DNA of 64,000 nt from Sipunculus nudus (GCA_026874595.1 CM049313.1:63740159-63804158); one strand, 5' to 3'; positions 1 to 12,419 are shown, counted from the stretch's first letter. Notes: generated from the letters alone by a model not told the origin. Translations and numbers: made by a program.

Positions 1-1640
1 ATGATGTCAGTATTGCGTAATTGTTTAAAGTTATGGGCCCAAACATAATGCACTTTTTAAAAAATCAAGAAATTTATTTACTCCTTTAACAAGAGGATTG
101 CTGAAGCTAGAGATTTTTTGTCAGTGATGTAACATTATTTAATCAAGATTCAATTGAATACCAAAAATTAGTTCTGAATTTTTCAAATTTTACAAGTTAT
201 TAGTATAAATATAAAATTAGTACCTTAAATTTTGCCCAAATTTGACCATGGCACGTTTGTTTCCTGAGAGCACTGTTGATATAATTTTCATATTATGCAC
301 ACATAAGGATTTCATCTTTGTAGTTTAGAAAGCTGAAAGAAATTGGCCAAATATTGTAGCTTTGATTAATGTTTTTATGAGACCATGTCAGACCCAGGCT
401 TAATCCAGCCCCTCTTCAGTCACCTGTATGTTGACCTTGTTGACCTTTCATCAGATTATGCATGCTTGAGCGAAGCATACACTGGGGCAGCCAGGCAACT
501 AATGCCCAGCCACAGTTGATCCAGGTGTCCAACCAAACTCATCTATTAGTTGTTTTGAAAAACAACATAACAATAAACAATAAATTAATAATTTTGTATT
601 TGTTTTTTTTTATAACAAATTAAAGAAAAATTTATAGAAAAGGAATTTGTTAGTTGATGAGTAACAGAAAGTTAACTTGCAGTTACTGATGATGTAAGAA
701 TCTTGTATGGATGGATAGAATGTTAATGTTATTCCAAATAACACCATGCAGTCACCTATGGTATTTTTCAGTGAAATTTTAATGATAAAAAAAATAAATC
801 ATATTATTCATTACTGATCATTAGGGATCATATGAATTGATGATAGACAAAGATGCAGTTGATAATATTAATCTAGATTCCTACTGTGTCTAGTGTGTAG
901 ATTGATGTGAAAGTAGTCCAAAGTGAATATATTACATTTATTTTTTTTAACATAAATAAAAGTCATAAAACCAGGTACTTATGATCATTATTTAAATTTG
1001 TGAATTTTGTATATTCTGGATTCTCAACATCATTGTTTGGCTAAAACTGAATAAATACTAGACATTGTGCGAATGCTTTGCAAATGTATTTGAATACGAA
1101 TATGAATATGTACTGCATTAAACAATTTTATTGCATAAGAATGGGAATTCAGGTAAAAATGAAAGTATTTGAATACCAGTGCAGATACTTTCAAAATGTA
1201 TTCATGAATGTATTCATGAATATATTCTATAATATTATTTCAATAATCATTTCAGTTATTTTTTATTTAAAAAAATCATATGATTTTCTTATTATTTTTT
1301 TAATAAAAATTATATTGGCACAATATTTGTTATTAAATTTTAATAAATAGTTAAACTCTTTTATTATATGTGCTGCTTATAAGTTATATGGCCAAGTCAA
1401 AATCTGTGTGACAATAGCACTCCATTTGTTAATAAAATAAATGAAATCAATCCTCTTCCCTGTCTCCAAAGATACTATCAAAATCATACATAAGCTAAAC
1501 ACCAACAACTCATAATAAAGCTTGTATTTATTACCACACAAAACAAGCATGTGCCTCTTTCCCAAATCATATTTTTTATCATATAAAAACCATGGGTCCC
1601 TTGTTTTTATTCGTGTCCAGTGAGGCAAATGAATACACAT
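1..1640. other. AT-rich stretch without a recognisable gene
   Basis: I see no splice-consistent coding sequence here; the open frames are short and low in complexity. Around 370-545 there is a less AT-rich patch with a small hairpin (GCATGCTTGAGCGAAGCATAC-like, near 458-480), which looks like a fragment of a dispersed repeat. Confidence 0.5.
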
Positions 1641-2235
1641 CAAAACTGACTGATCAGCCAATATTTCAACATGATAAGATACAAATAAATATGGTACAGT
1701 GATCACAAGTATATAAAATTACATATTTGCCATATTACTAAAACGTATTAAACAGTATGTATAAGGTGGTTAATAAATATTATCTATCACATTGGTATAA
1801 ATTTAACAAAAGATAAATCAATTTTTAGAACATTTCCAAGAAGGAACAAAAAGAGATTAAAAATAATTGTTATATGCATTTCAAACAACAATATGTAGTG
1901 ATAAAAAACATTGCCAAAAAAATATAATATTGAAAAAATATTTGAAAATGAAAATATTTAAACAGATACTTCGCATTTTTATTTTCAATACATCACATGA
2001 AATATAACACAAGGACTGTTCTAGATATAAAACAAAATACTTTGTATACACATAACACACCAACAAAAATCTAGCACAATTGCTAAAACGTAGCGATAAA
2101 ACTTTAAAAATAGATATAATGATATTTGGCACAATTGTATGATGACATATCTAAACAATATTTGGTACATATATAGCTACCAAGTAACAATAAAAAGATT
2201 AAACAATATTTGGCACATTGCTCTGAAAAAAAAAA
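1640..2235 (-). repeat. Unit 1: degenerate 46-bp minisatellite array
   Basis: A few decayed copies of the TTTGGCACAxTGCTAA / AAGTAACAATAAAAAG repeat are visible, clearest at 2127-2230 (ATATTTGGCACATTGCT). It is the same family as the large arrays at 16.6-18.2 kb and 26.9-28.9 kb and has the same orientation as those. It lies downstream of the unit 1 exons on the minus strand. It is far shorter and more diverged than the arrays of units 3, 5 and 6. Confidence 0.6.
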
Positions 2236-2633
2236 TATATATATATATTAAAAAATTGCAGAAACAATTTTTTGTTAAATAAATGAAATGTGTTATATCT
2301 TAGCCGCGTGTACTTATATCTCAAGTCTTGTTGAAGTGGCACCCAAGCCCAAGATTTCAGTCATTGCATTTATAAGATGGTTCACTGAGTATAGTCACGA
2401 TTGCTCTAGCCTTGACCAGTAGACTACCATGCCGTACTGATAAATATCGATTAGGCGGCACTTGTCAAAACTTGGCTCGAAAAGTTTAAGATCACAATTT
2501 GAAATCCTTTGATTTATTAATCATTTGAATTTATACAATCGGACCAACATGACGTACTGGAACATTATGTAAAAGACGCGGCACTATGTTGTTCGGTGGT
2601 TTCATGCGACTCTTTGGCTGTCCAAGGACTTAC

Positions 2634-2693
2634 TGTAAACACTTCTTCCTGTGGAGTATGTTGTAGTCATTCACTTCCTCTAGGACTAAGGAT
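2634..2693 (-). other. Unit 1: conserved exon 2 (possible internal exon)
   Basis: On the minus strand a TGCGTCGTTACAG acceptor is followed by ATCCTTAGTCCTAGAGGAAG. This aligns with exon 2 of unit 3 (ATCCCATAATCACAGAGGAG) and unit 5 (ATTCCAAAATCACAGACGAG). The block ends at a strong GTAAGT donor (2628-2633), so here the exon could be internal, about 60 nt long. In the phase used by units 2, 3 and 5 the third codon is a stop. The copy is therefore non-coding or broken. Splicing is inferred from consensus sites only. Confidence 0.45.
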
Positions 2694-3104
2694 CTGTAAC
2701 GACGCAGAAATCCAACATCAGTACAGGGCGGAGAATAGACAAATTTAAATTGACAACGAAGATTCACCCTTAACTCATGAGCTTCATGTATAAAACTATA
2801 ACAAGTTTTTCACAATCTGTATCAGTTTAAGGCCATCTTTAGCATCGTCAGCAGAAATTGCAAGTATTTAAAGTAACATTTTTTTTTTTATTTAATGATT
2901 TAAATATCGTATTCACCGATGCAGGTTTTAGTCCTTTCAGTGAACATGAAAGATAATACACTAAAAACATTTCCCTATCATAACAAAATAAATACTTTTT
3001 TATTTGTATATATTAGGTGAAGAATTAATAAACGTCCCTGCCCTGTTTTCAGATACTCCTGCTATTTTGCAATAAATATTGTTTAGACCGCAAATAGCAC
3101 TTAC

Positions 3105-3300
3105 TTTTCTGTATTTTGTCGCATTAGTATTTGCCGTACGGGTATCTATTACTATTTTAGGTGATGTTAGAAGCGGCTCACAAGAGATTAAAATTTATCA
3201 TCCAGCGGCGAATATATATTCTCTTAAACCAGGAAGGGCTGGTGTAAAACTCTGGTAGGTTGCTCTTGCAAGTCAACTCGTGGGCTCTGCTGGAGGACAT
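3105..3300 (-). other. Unit 1: conserved exon 1 region
   Basis: This region begins about 25 nt after the TATA-like box and ends at a perfect GTAAGT donor (3099-3104). It shares CTAGTTTAAGAG/CTGGTTTAAGAG with units 3 and 5 and TTTAAAAGAATATAT with unit 2. A 36-codon open frame starts at an ATG (MSSSRAHELT...) and contains FKRIY, as the unit 2 frame does. The frame stops before the donor. Coding status is unresolved. Confidence 0.4.
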
Positions 3301-3324
3301 CTGGTGAATGAAGAATGTCCTTGG

Positions 3325-3490
3325 TAGTTATATATCCTTAAATGTTTGCTTGTGTGTGTGTGGGGGGGGGGGGCAGCTGGATAGACACGTAATCACATAA
3401 AAACAAGTCCCAGTCTGGTGGTTAATAGGACAAACTGACTTGGTCATATTATTGTTCTTCATGGTTTGGTGATCACATACTTCGCCGTTA
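3325..3490 (-). promoter_or_regulatory. Unit 1: conserved promoter-like block
   Basis: Read on the minus strand, the block contains ATATGACCAAG, then TTTTTATGTGATTACGTGTC, then a TATA-like GGATATATAACT. The order and spacing are those of the other five blocks. A poly-C/(CA)n run has inserted between the second motif and the TATA-like box. Promoter function is inferred from conservation and the TATA position. Confidence 0.5.
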
Positions 3491-3589
3491 CGATATTTGT
3501 TGAAACGGTACAAGGACTAGTCGGGGGATACTGTGTTTTCATACCGGTCCCGCCGCCGCCGCCGCATATAAATCTTGTTGGCGCGATAA

Positions 3590-4660
3590 CTGAAAAAAAT
3601 ATTTCATGGATCTTTACCAATCTTGGTATATGTATAGATATGGGTGAGAGGTCGACACCTATTAAAAATGAGGTCATGACCTTTACTGGGAAAGCGTTCT
3701 TGATCTTGAATAGGTCCAAATTTGGGAAAAATCACACAAATACTTAAATATCTCAAGAAATCTTGCATGGATTGATCCCGAAATCAAGTTTATCGAAGAT
3801 CATGGATAGGGTTGTCATGCATGTACTAGAAACTGGTGGCGCCACCTATTATTTTTTACTTGTTTTCGTGCCTTTTAATACCGCCAAAATTGCTACTTGA
3901 CAGTACTGTGAGCATTATAAGCCAGAAACTAATGGACAGATTTCTTTAATATTATGCATATACATAGATATGGGTTATGGGATGATGTTTATTTAAATTG
4001 GGGTCATGACCTTTCCTATGAGAGTGGCCTTGACCTTGAATATTCCCATATTTGGTTAAATTCACACAAAATCTTTAATTTCTCTGTAAGGGATACATGG
4101 AATGATAAAAAAATCAAATTTACCGAAGATCTCCGATAGCTTTGTCTTTTGCAGAAGACAGGTGGGGCCACCTTGTGTCGTTTTCTTGTTAAAATGATGT
4201 TAACGCAATAACTTTGTAAGAATTTGAGGTAAGTCACCAAACCCACAGGTTTGATGCATCTTATCAACGGCTAGCTCAAGTTTGAACATGGATGACCATT
4301 TTTAAATTTTCATTTAAAATTATTTTTAAACCTTGGATTTTTTTCTCTTCTGCAGAATACAGGTGGCGCCGCCTTGTGTCGTTTTCTTGCTTTTGCAACT
4401 GTTAATACCCAACCATTTCCACTTGACAGCCCTGTAAGCATGGTAAATTGCAAACTAAAGGACAGATTTCTTTCATATCATGTATATAGATATGGATTAC
4501 GGAATGAGATATATTTCAATTTGGATCATGACCTCTCCTATGAGAGTGACCTTTACCTTAAATATGCCTATACTTATAAGAAACCATGGTGGCTTGCCAA
4601 GTGTCAGTCTCTGCATCTGAATTCAAGATGGGATCCTATTCTTCGAGGCTGGGAGGAGGA
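3590..4660 (+). repeat. Three degenerate copies of a ~0.3-0.5 kb dispersed repeat
   Basis: The phrase TATAGATATGGGT...GTCATGACCTTTCCTATGAGAGTG, followed by ACCTTGACCTTGAATA, recurs at about 3630-3720, 3960-4050 and 4480-4570. Each copy is followed by a stretch containing GGTGGCGCCACCT or a similar string (3835, 4160, 4363). The third copy ends in a G-run at 4660-4676. Open frames through the region are short and differ between copies, so I read it as non-coding repeat. Confidence 0.6.
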
Positions 4661-4676
4661 GGGGGGGGGGGGGGGT

Positions 4677-6399
4677 TAATTGTCTGGTGATACTATGGCA
4701 CCTGCCGTGCCAAGAAGTATCTAGTTATATGTAAATATCAAACCGATTATGCCCTAATCTCAGCTGATAAATATTGACAAGCGGATTTACATAAACCAAC
4801 CACCGAGAGGTTTTGATTTTAGAAAAGGCCCGGGGCTCAAAGATTCAAATACTCCAATAATGTTTACCATTATCGTAACTTGTTTGGTAACTGAATATCG
4901 TTAGAAATAAAGCTATCTATCTGTAAAACGAATAGCAATGTAGGCCTTACCCTTTTCTCAATTAATCTTCATTATACTTTTGTAAAATTAGATGGTATGA
5001 TTTTATCATAAATGAAAAAAAAAATTCTTGAATTAAACATAAATATGTTACTATTATTAATATAATGATAAATTGTTGTTATCTCCTTTTTTATCTGATT
5101 ACACCCAAGAATCACTTGTCTCTCTGATATCAAACAATTTGATATTTATTTGAAATTTTAGCCCCCGGGTAAATGCAATTCAGTAACCCGTCGAGTTAAC
5201 ATATACGGCTGCATACAAATTTAATAACCCATTTAGAGAACATATACGGCTGCATACATACAAGTAAACATATATACAGACACACAGAATTTTCTAAAAA
5301 GGCAACGAAACACAGAACATTATCGTACATCTCTTTCAGAACCAAAACATCTCGAAGAATTCATCTCCCGGATCACGTTCTTTTCCTCCACATATTTTAT
5401 GTTATAGTGACCGATTACACAGCAATGCACTCGAGATATATTACTGTACAAACAGAGACAGGCAGACAGACGGGTTAATGTATAACCTCCATCATTTCTG
5501 GTTAGTTGGGGAAATAATGGCCGTCTGTCAAAGTTACCAAATATTTCAGTCGGTTGAAGTTCTGTACCATTTCAGTGAATTTACACTTTTCTCATTATAT
5601 ACTGAGTTTATATTTCTGTATAGTGGTGGAAATATTACTAGTGTGAGATAAATAAAGTCTTCATACCATCGGATATTTTACATATAAGGTTTCTATAATG
5701 TTTTATGATGAGCAAAGATACTACTACTGCCACTACTACTACTACAACTACTACTACTACTTCTTCTACTACTACCAATAATAATAAAAGTAATAATGAT
5801 AATAAAAATAATTATTGTTTATTTTTATTTTTATTATAATTATTACTTTTATTATTATTATTTCTTACAACGAAGCTTAATAGGAGTCACATTTTATTCA
5901 TTTCTTTGTTACCCTTTTGTTTTTCTGCATTTGATCATTTATCTGATTTGTTTGTTTACAAATTTCTCAGATAAGGTCAGCGATAAAAAAGTCGAAAGTG
6001 CTTGAATTGTACCTGCACATTCGCCCAAAGAAATGCGTTCACTATACTTTTCAAAGAATTTATTTATTTCTTTTTTATTTAAATTTGCACGGAGATCAGG
6101 CCGCAGGAAGGCAAAAAAATATATTAAAGAACCTGTTATAGAACCTGGTTCCCTGTTGTTAAAAATGCCACGTTGGATGTAGGATTTCACATTATAACTT
6201 TTTTTTTATTAATTTTATAAACTTTTCAATATAAATATATACATGTGCTGTACCCGAATTCAATAATAGCAGAGAAAGGGCTTTTTTTCATTTTGTAATT
6301 GAATTAGTAGATAGTTATACAGTGTTATCTCATCAACTCGTATGTATTAATCAGGCAGATTACCACTCACAAAAGGTATACATGTATTGAACATTAAGG
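4677..6399. other. Gap between units 1 and 2
   Basis: No gene is recognised. Small features: a short direct repeat containing CATATACGGCTGCATACA (5198-5216 and 5229-5250); an irregular (ACT)n/(AAT)n microsatellite (about 5718-5870); and an AT-rich tail. This is the spacer between two head-to-head promoter-like blocks (3490 and 6400). Confidence 0.5.
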
Positions 6400-6556
6400 A
6401 ATTCTGTGTATGATCGTCCGTCCATGACGAACGCTAATCTGACCAGGTTAAGGCATATTCTTGAAACCACGATACCGTGACGGTTTTTTATGTGATTACG
6501 ATTATGGGATCCTGGTATAATGACCATTACGCTCATAAAGGTATTTAAATATTAGA
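6400..6556 (+). promoter_or_regulatory. Unit 2: conserved promoter-like block
   Basis: The block holds ATGACGAACGCTAATCTGACC at about 6424, GTGACGGTTTTTTATGTGAT at 6477-6496, and a TATA-like GTATTTAAATATTA at 6541-6554. Units 4 and 6 carry ACGAAC/TACTAA..CTGACCAAG and GTGACGGGTTTTCATGTGA at the same spacing. The first conserved exon starts about 20-30 nt after the TATA-like box, as expected for a Pol II start. Function is inferred. Confidence 0.55.
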
Positions 6557-6622
6557 CGTGCAGCTTTGTCAAGCATCCAGGACGCATTCGAAGGGACCAA
6601 CCATGCATTCAGTAGGAAAAGT

Positions 6623-9600
6623 ATGAAGTTTAAAAGAATATATTGTTTAAAGAGTTTAGGAATCGGTCGTCATCGGCACACAGTCTGCATGCATGCAGTG
6701 AGAGGTTTTGAAGAACGTCTATTCGTTAATGGCAACGTTATCAGAAATATGTTTTTATCCATGCATGAAGGTAAGGATTTTTATTAAAGTGTGATGTAAT
6801 GTTTAACTCCCTTATATAAAGGGTAAATCATTATCATACAACCGCCAAGATGAATTGTTTTTATCTTGGTTCGCTTATTAGCTGGTTGGTTGGTAATTTA
6901 TTTATTTGTTTGATTAGTTACTTGTTTGATTTGTTGTAACTCGGCACAAAATCAAATTCGATGATTGGAAAATACAAAAAAGACCAATGATCGATTATTT
7001 TAGGTACAATCTATGATAAAACGTGAATATGCTGCATAGAATAATAATTCACATATTGACAGAGGAAATTCAGGCTACTTGTACGCCACGCTGAAAGTTG
7101 TACGCGCTTATTTGTTGCATAAGGTTAAGTTTTAATGCTGTTCCGTGCTCCGTCATTCTAACATCTTGAACTGAACAGAATTTTTTTAACGGGATAATAA
7201 GACTTCGTTTGATGTGCATATATAATCGCTCGTGATCGATTTTGCAAATATGCAATCTATTTAATTGATAATGAAAGAAAATCAAACATCAATATAATCG
7301 ATCAATTGGCACACCACAAGTAATTAGCGACTTTACTCAAAATGTCACTGAATTATTTTTATGAGATTTTGTGAAGGGTTAGGATGTAAAACAAGGAACA
7401 ATCCATTACATGTTGAAGGTAAACTTGGTCGCTATAATATTTTAAACGGTTGTTTACCATTGCTAGAAAGGATTAACTGTTTATCCTGACTGAAAGCCAA
7501 AGTCAATCACAGGTTTAAAGGCCGCCTTTTATCTCGATAGCAGAGCTGACCTTCGATGCAATAATTGAATTGGTGAACAATGATACACATTAGTTTCGAC
7601 ATTTTTCATACATCGCCTGATTAAACACCAAAGTCTGTTCAAGACGTCGGGTTGGTGGTACAGAATGGGGCTCTGTTTTTTCCTAATTATAGTGCTAGAG
7701 AGACGTTTTAATAATTAGTTGAGAGCAAAACTAATCGTCACCTGCGGGTTTCAAGTTTTAATTTAGAATATTATCTTTATATAAATTCTCCCAGTTAAAG
7801 TCATATTACTACTTTACAATATTTATTATTGATGAATGAAAAATATTTTAATCATCCATACAAAATATACTTCATGTAAATTAATAAGTAACAATATGGC
7901 ATTTGAGAGGCGAAAAAGTAAGTTTTTATAGTTTTGTAAACTTAGTCTTGGTGACAGTGGTAAGCTATCAGAGTGTCACTAATAGTGTATATAATTACAA
8001 CGATCTTTAATGTTTGAAAATTTAAGCCACACCTGTTATCTTTTTAAAAGAACGTATATATAAATATAATACGCATTCATCTCCCATATAACTGCATGTT
8101 TTTAGCTCAGCTGACAGAAAGTCATCTGAGCTATAGCGATCACTCTTTGTCCGTCGTCCGTCTGTCCGGCCGTCTGGCCGTCCGTTAACAGGGCACAAAT
8201 CGTAACCGCTGGACCTGGAATCTTCTAACTTGGCATCCCGGGAGGTCCATAAACAATCTCCTTGGAAACCTGAAATTAGGTCTCTATTACCAATATTCTT
8301 TGAGCTATGGGGCTTTGAAGTACCCCCCCCCCCCCCCAGAATAATCAAAATTTTGATACAAAAGCTCAAGTATCTGAATAACTACTGCATTGATCACCAT
8401 GGTTATGTGCATGAACATTCATCATGGGGTGTTCCATCAGCTCCTGTAGACTGGTGGTGCCACCTGTATTTTTCCATTTTTAGCTCAGCTGACTGAAAGT
8501 CAATTGAGCTATAGCGATCGTCCGTCCGGCCGTAATCAGGGCACAAATCGTAACCACTGGACCTGGAATCTTCTAATTTGGCATCCTGGAAGGTCCATAA
8601 AAAATCTCCTTTGATTGCGATGATTCTTTGCATGCTTTTTGATCATGGAGTGCTTCATCAGTTTCTGTAGACTGGTGGCTAACCCCCCCCCCCCCCCATG
8701 AGGCATGTTGTTTTCAGTGCCATCTTCTGTCATTGTCGTCCTCATCTGTAGGATATCTTGTAAACGCTTTAACCTTTTAAGGTCTGCATATTTTCTTCCA
8801 AAATTTGAAACACTCAATTGTTCATACGGAGGAGTTTGAAATTCGGTGACCTTGGCCTTCTTATTCAAGGTAAAATCTGCCGAAATGTGAATTTTTTGTG
8901 AACCCCATAACTTTTGAAGTATTCCACATTTTTTCCTCAAATTTGGTACACATATTGTTCATGCCAAGTTCTTGGTAAATTTTGAAACCGGTGACTTTGA
9001 CCATCATCTTCAAGGTGAAATCTGCCAAAATGTAAAAAAAAAAAATTTAACCCCATAATTTAAACACCAATTGTTCCTACTAAAATCAAGGATAAGTTAA
9101 AAAAAAGAGTGACCTTGACCTTCATCTTCAAGATCAAATCTGCAGAAATATGACATATTTGTGAACCCCATAACTTTTGAAGTATTCCACATTTTGTCCT
9201 CAAGTTTGGTTCACCAATTGTTCCTACCATGTTCTCGGACAAGTTGAAAGCTGGTTACCTTGACCTTTCTCTTCAATGTTAAAATTTCCGAAATGTAAAA
9301 TTTTTATGAACCCCTAAAATTTGGTACAACAATTGTTACTACCAAGCTCTCAGACGAGTTTGAAACCTGGTGACCTTGACCAGGATCTTCAAGGTCAAAT
9401 CAATGGAATTATAGTTATTGTCTTGTGGACGAGATAAGTTTTGAAGGGCTTCATATTTTGAAACACTCATTGTTCCTACCAAAATCTTGGATATGATAGA
9501 AATCCTGTGACCTTGAACCTTGATCTTCAAGGTCAAAACATATGCAATACTAGGCTTATTGTGACCCCAATAACTTTGCAAGTACTAAACAGTTTTCTTC

Positions 9601-10418
9601 AAATTTGACACACAAGTTTTTCTGCCAAAATGTCATCAGAGTTTGAAAAGCAGTGACCTTGACCTTCAAAGTCTAATCTGCTGAGATCTAGATTCATTGT
9701 TTTGAGATATTGCATATTTTACCCCTAATGTTTTAGGATGAACCATAGGGGGAGACATATATCTGTTTTGCACTGCAAAGACAGAGCCATTCTAGTTTCG
9801 ACTTTTTTTTACACATTTTTATATCTATTTTTGAGAACTTCAAATGAAGCAGTTGTCCATTAACAGGAATCTTCTAACTGAAATCCTTAGAGTTCCATTA
9901 AAAATATCTTTGGAAAATTGAAACTAGGTCATGGTTAACTATATTTTGTAAATTAGGGGAGAAAACAGGAGCACCAAGTGAGTCAGATGGGGCACAAATT
10001 GTATCCATTTGGCCTAAAATCCTCATACATGACTTTCAGAGAGGTCCTTAAAAAACACTTGGAAACCTGATATGTCACTCTGACCCATTTTCTACAAGCT
10101 GTGTGAAAGAACTTGATTTTAACACTAAATTAGTCAGGAGGGCATAAATGGTAGCAGCTGCATGTAGATTAAGGTCACTGTAACCTATATCTAAGGGCTA
10201 TTGGCAAAATACATGATTTCGACTCTGGGAGTCTTTTTGCCCATTGTTCAAGGCTCCTTGAATTCAGCTGAGCGTCATGGCCCATTGGCCACTTGTTTTT
10301 CCTTTCAGGGGCCACGTACTTCATGCATGGCCGCACCTGGGCCGAATGTTATAGTATAAAGCTGGAGAGAAGTAAGGAGGACGCCAGAGTGAATCAGTGC
10401 CTTGACACAGAACATTGA
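6623..10418 (+). CDS. Unit 2: candidate two-exon small protein (85 aa), function unknown
   Basis: Exon 1 runs from the in-frame ATG at 6623 (MKFKRIYCLK...) to 6770 and ends at a GTAAGG donor in phase 1. Exon 2 runs from 10309, after a CCTTTCAG acceptor, to a TGA at 10416-10418. The phases match, giving an 85-residue product ending ...VNQCLDTEH. The open frame continues upstream of 6623 without an ATG. The exon 2 motif HGRTWAE corresponds to NGRNFFPE in unit 3 and DGKFWNE in unit 4. There is no clear signal peptide and no domain I recognise. The 3.5 kb intron carries the repeat at 8.1-10.3 kb. This is the only unit of the six where both exons stay open, so either it is the functional copy or the frame is chance. 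Confidence 0.3.
6771..8099 (+). other. Unit 2 intron, non-repetitive part
   Basis: No further exon-like sequence or known repeat is recognised. The stretch is AT-rich with short open frames only. Confidence 0.4.
8100..10300 (+). repeat. Dispersed repeat with hairpin 5' end (AGCTCAGCTGAC family)
   Basis: The repeat begins with TTTTTAGCTCAGCTGAC, which forms a hairpin with the following GTCATCTGAGCT, and then GAGCTATAGCGATC. A second start of the same kind is at 8478. It ends near 10262-10298 with TCAGCTGAGCG and GGCCCATTGGCC. The interior holds degenerate tandem copies (spacing about 115-146 bp) of a phrase with GTGACCTTGACC and TTCAAGGTCAAATC, at about 8846, 8992, 9110, 9256, 9370, 9508 and 9653. 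No transposase-like frame is seen. Related copies lie at 13.5-14.1 kb (+), 24.9-25.2 kb (-) and 25.95-26.3 kb (-). Confidence 0.65.
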
Positions 10419-10659
10419 GAGCAATTAAGCTGATGTTTTGTGTCTTCATTTGCGAAATGGAACAATGTAAAAAAATAGTTTAATTCAGCAGAACAGCCTG
10501 TAGATAAAGTTCTGTTTCACCTTGTTTGGTCGGGAAGCTGATTCACCTTTGAGGGCACATCGGAGTGGCAGTATTAGTCATAAAATAGAGCACGTATATT
10601 CAAGAATACGGTGGTTGGCTTCATATTCGTGGGGTTACCATTTCCCGGTTTCCACTTCT

Positions 10660-11028
10660 CAGTGGCGTCAATTTGACTTCAGGGGTGGGGGGACGACTCG
10701 CAACTTTTTTCAAACACACACTGTATATATACAGTTTTTATTGTCTGTGTGAAACAGTTCAATAAATTACAATTAAATATAAGGTTTTAGAACATTATGT
10801 ATTCTGTTTCCAGTATATGTTAATTCAAAATCAGGTTTAGATATTTAATATTTCATGTTAAACTCAGAAAATGAACTAAAGTGCATAATTCTAATTATGA
10901 TATATTTCCAATATATAAATATTATTCTCTGTATTTCAGGGGGGGGGGGTTTGATTACATAGATCATCCCCCCTTGCAAAAAAAAAGATGGGGTATATCC
11001 CCCCCCCCCCCCTTTATTGACGTCCCTG
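10660..11028. mobile_element. hAT-like MITE with 8-bp target duplication
   Basis: The ends are imperfect inverted repeats: CAGTGGCGTCAAT at the left and ATTGACGTCCCTG at the right. The flanks are CCACTTCT (10652-10659) and CTACTTCT (11029-11036), an 8-bp direct repeat with one mismatch, as hAT elements leave. The 369-bp body is non-coding with G and C runs. This is a non-autonomous element that would need a hAT transposase from elsewhere. Confidence 0.65.
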
Positions 11029-11042
11029 CTACTTCTTCAGTG

Positions 11043-11235
11043 CGGGCCTAGACAGCCGATCGGTAAAACGTTCGGCCTTCTCCGCTGGCGAACCGGTTTC
11101 AATCCAGGTTTTACCATGATTGTGGTAAATATAAAAACAATTTCCAAGGATTAGTTGTTCTCTTCGGGTTCTGCGGCTTCCTCCACCTCTCACTCTACGA
11201 TCTTCAATTCTATTAGTATCTTCTATTTACGCCTT
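11043..11235 (+). mobile_element. tRNA-derived SINE-like element
   Basis: The head (11043-11112) resembles a tRNA: an A-box-like AGCCGATCGGTAAAACG, then a B-box-like CCGGTTTCAATCCAGG. It is followed by an unrelated tail. The cloverleaf does not close well, so a functional tRNA is unlikely. The 3' end is not sharply defined. Confidence 0.45.
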
Positions 11236-12279
11236 GAATATCTAACTGTATACCGAATCAATCTGACAAACTTTGCCGTTGCTGACTGAGCCAGTGCAAT
11301 CCGGGTTTTCCGGAGATCTGTGACTGGCTCGAGCGCCCACTTCACTTTCAGTCAGTCATGCAGTCAGTCACTTCACGACAGTCTAGCTTTCCCTATCTTA
11401 CATTAACTTACACAATTTACATAAGCACTATAATAAAAGTCGCAAAATATATGCACGCGAAATCTTACAGTTTTACGAAGACCTACGGAAACCTCGAATA
11501 AGTGAAAAAAAAATCTCCTTAAGCTTAATGGTAGATATATATACAAAATTATATTTGACACTATTTGTAAAATCAGTGTCTGATTTACGGTTTAAAATAT
11601 ATATATCGATATTGACGCTGACATATTAAGTACAAGGTGCATTTGAAGCCATTGTATAAATGGCTGGTCACTCGTGTAGTCTTCATATTCACGAGGATTT
11701 AATTTTCGCGATTTTTCCCTTACGCAAACATCGCGAATTTAAAACCCTTGCGAACAAAGAGCCAATCACAGTAGGCGAAAATAAATGTCAAAGGCCGGAC
11801 AAGCAACGGAGATGAAGGACAAGGAACCATACACTTGATTCAGGGCGTATCATCCTGTCCCATCTCATTTTGTCTAGTCAAGGGCTACATATGCCAGTTA
11901 TGTAACATCTGTAAAAATTATTTCAATTTCAAAAGTTTCAACCATTTTAGTTTCAAATGTTTTAATCTTACCCCTTCATCTGGTGAATGGGGAAACATGC
12001 GAATTTTAAACTTTCCTATAATTCATCCAGATTAATTCACAAGTATATTTCTACCTGCAAGAAAACGTGTATTAATTGAAATAAATTATACATTTTATGT
12101 TCCCTTTTTAATATCTTAAATTCACATCTTTCCTGCTGTTTATATTTTTTTTTGTTCAGCATTTATCCTACTTTAAACATTAATTTGCAAATTTTTCATG
12201 TGACATTTTTTACTATTGGTCACTCGGAAACATTTAAGATTGTCTCTTTACATATTTTTTCTTTTATCGAAATTGTATC

Positions 12280-12282
<3 letters not shown>
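11236..12282. other. AT-rich stretch, no gene seen
   Basis: No coding sequence is supported. It contains a short palindromic CGCGA-rich patch at about 11690-11745 (TTCGCGATTTTT ... ACATCGCGAATTT), and a related-looking patch occurs at 37878-37940. Confidence 0.4.

Positions 12283-12348
<66 letters not shown>
12283..12348. repeat. (AT)n microsatellite
   Basis: An uninterrupted TA dinucleotide run of about 66 bp. Open frames through it are artefacts. Confidence 0.95.
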
Positions 12349-12350
<2 letters not shown>

Positions 12351-12419
12351 TGTATATATTCTTTTATGGTAAAGATTTCAATTATATTAATTTATGTTTC
12401 TAATATATGTCGCTAATCA

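Noticed and set aside
8100-10300. Autonomous transposon with transposase
   Set aside because: The element is long enough, but frames are short and broken and no catalytic motif is seen. It is treated as a non-coding repeat.
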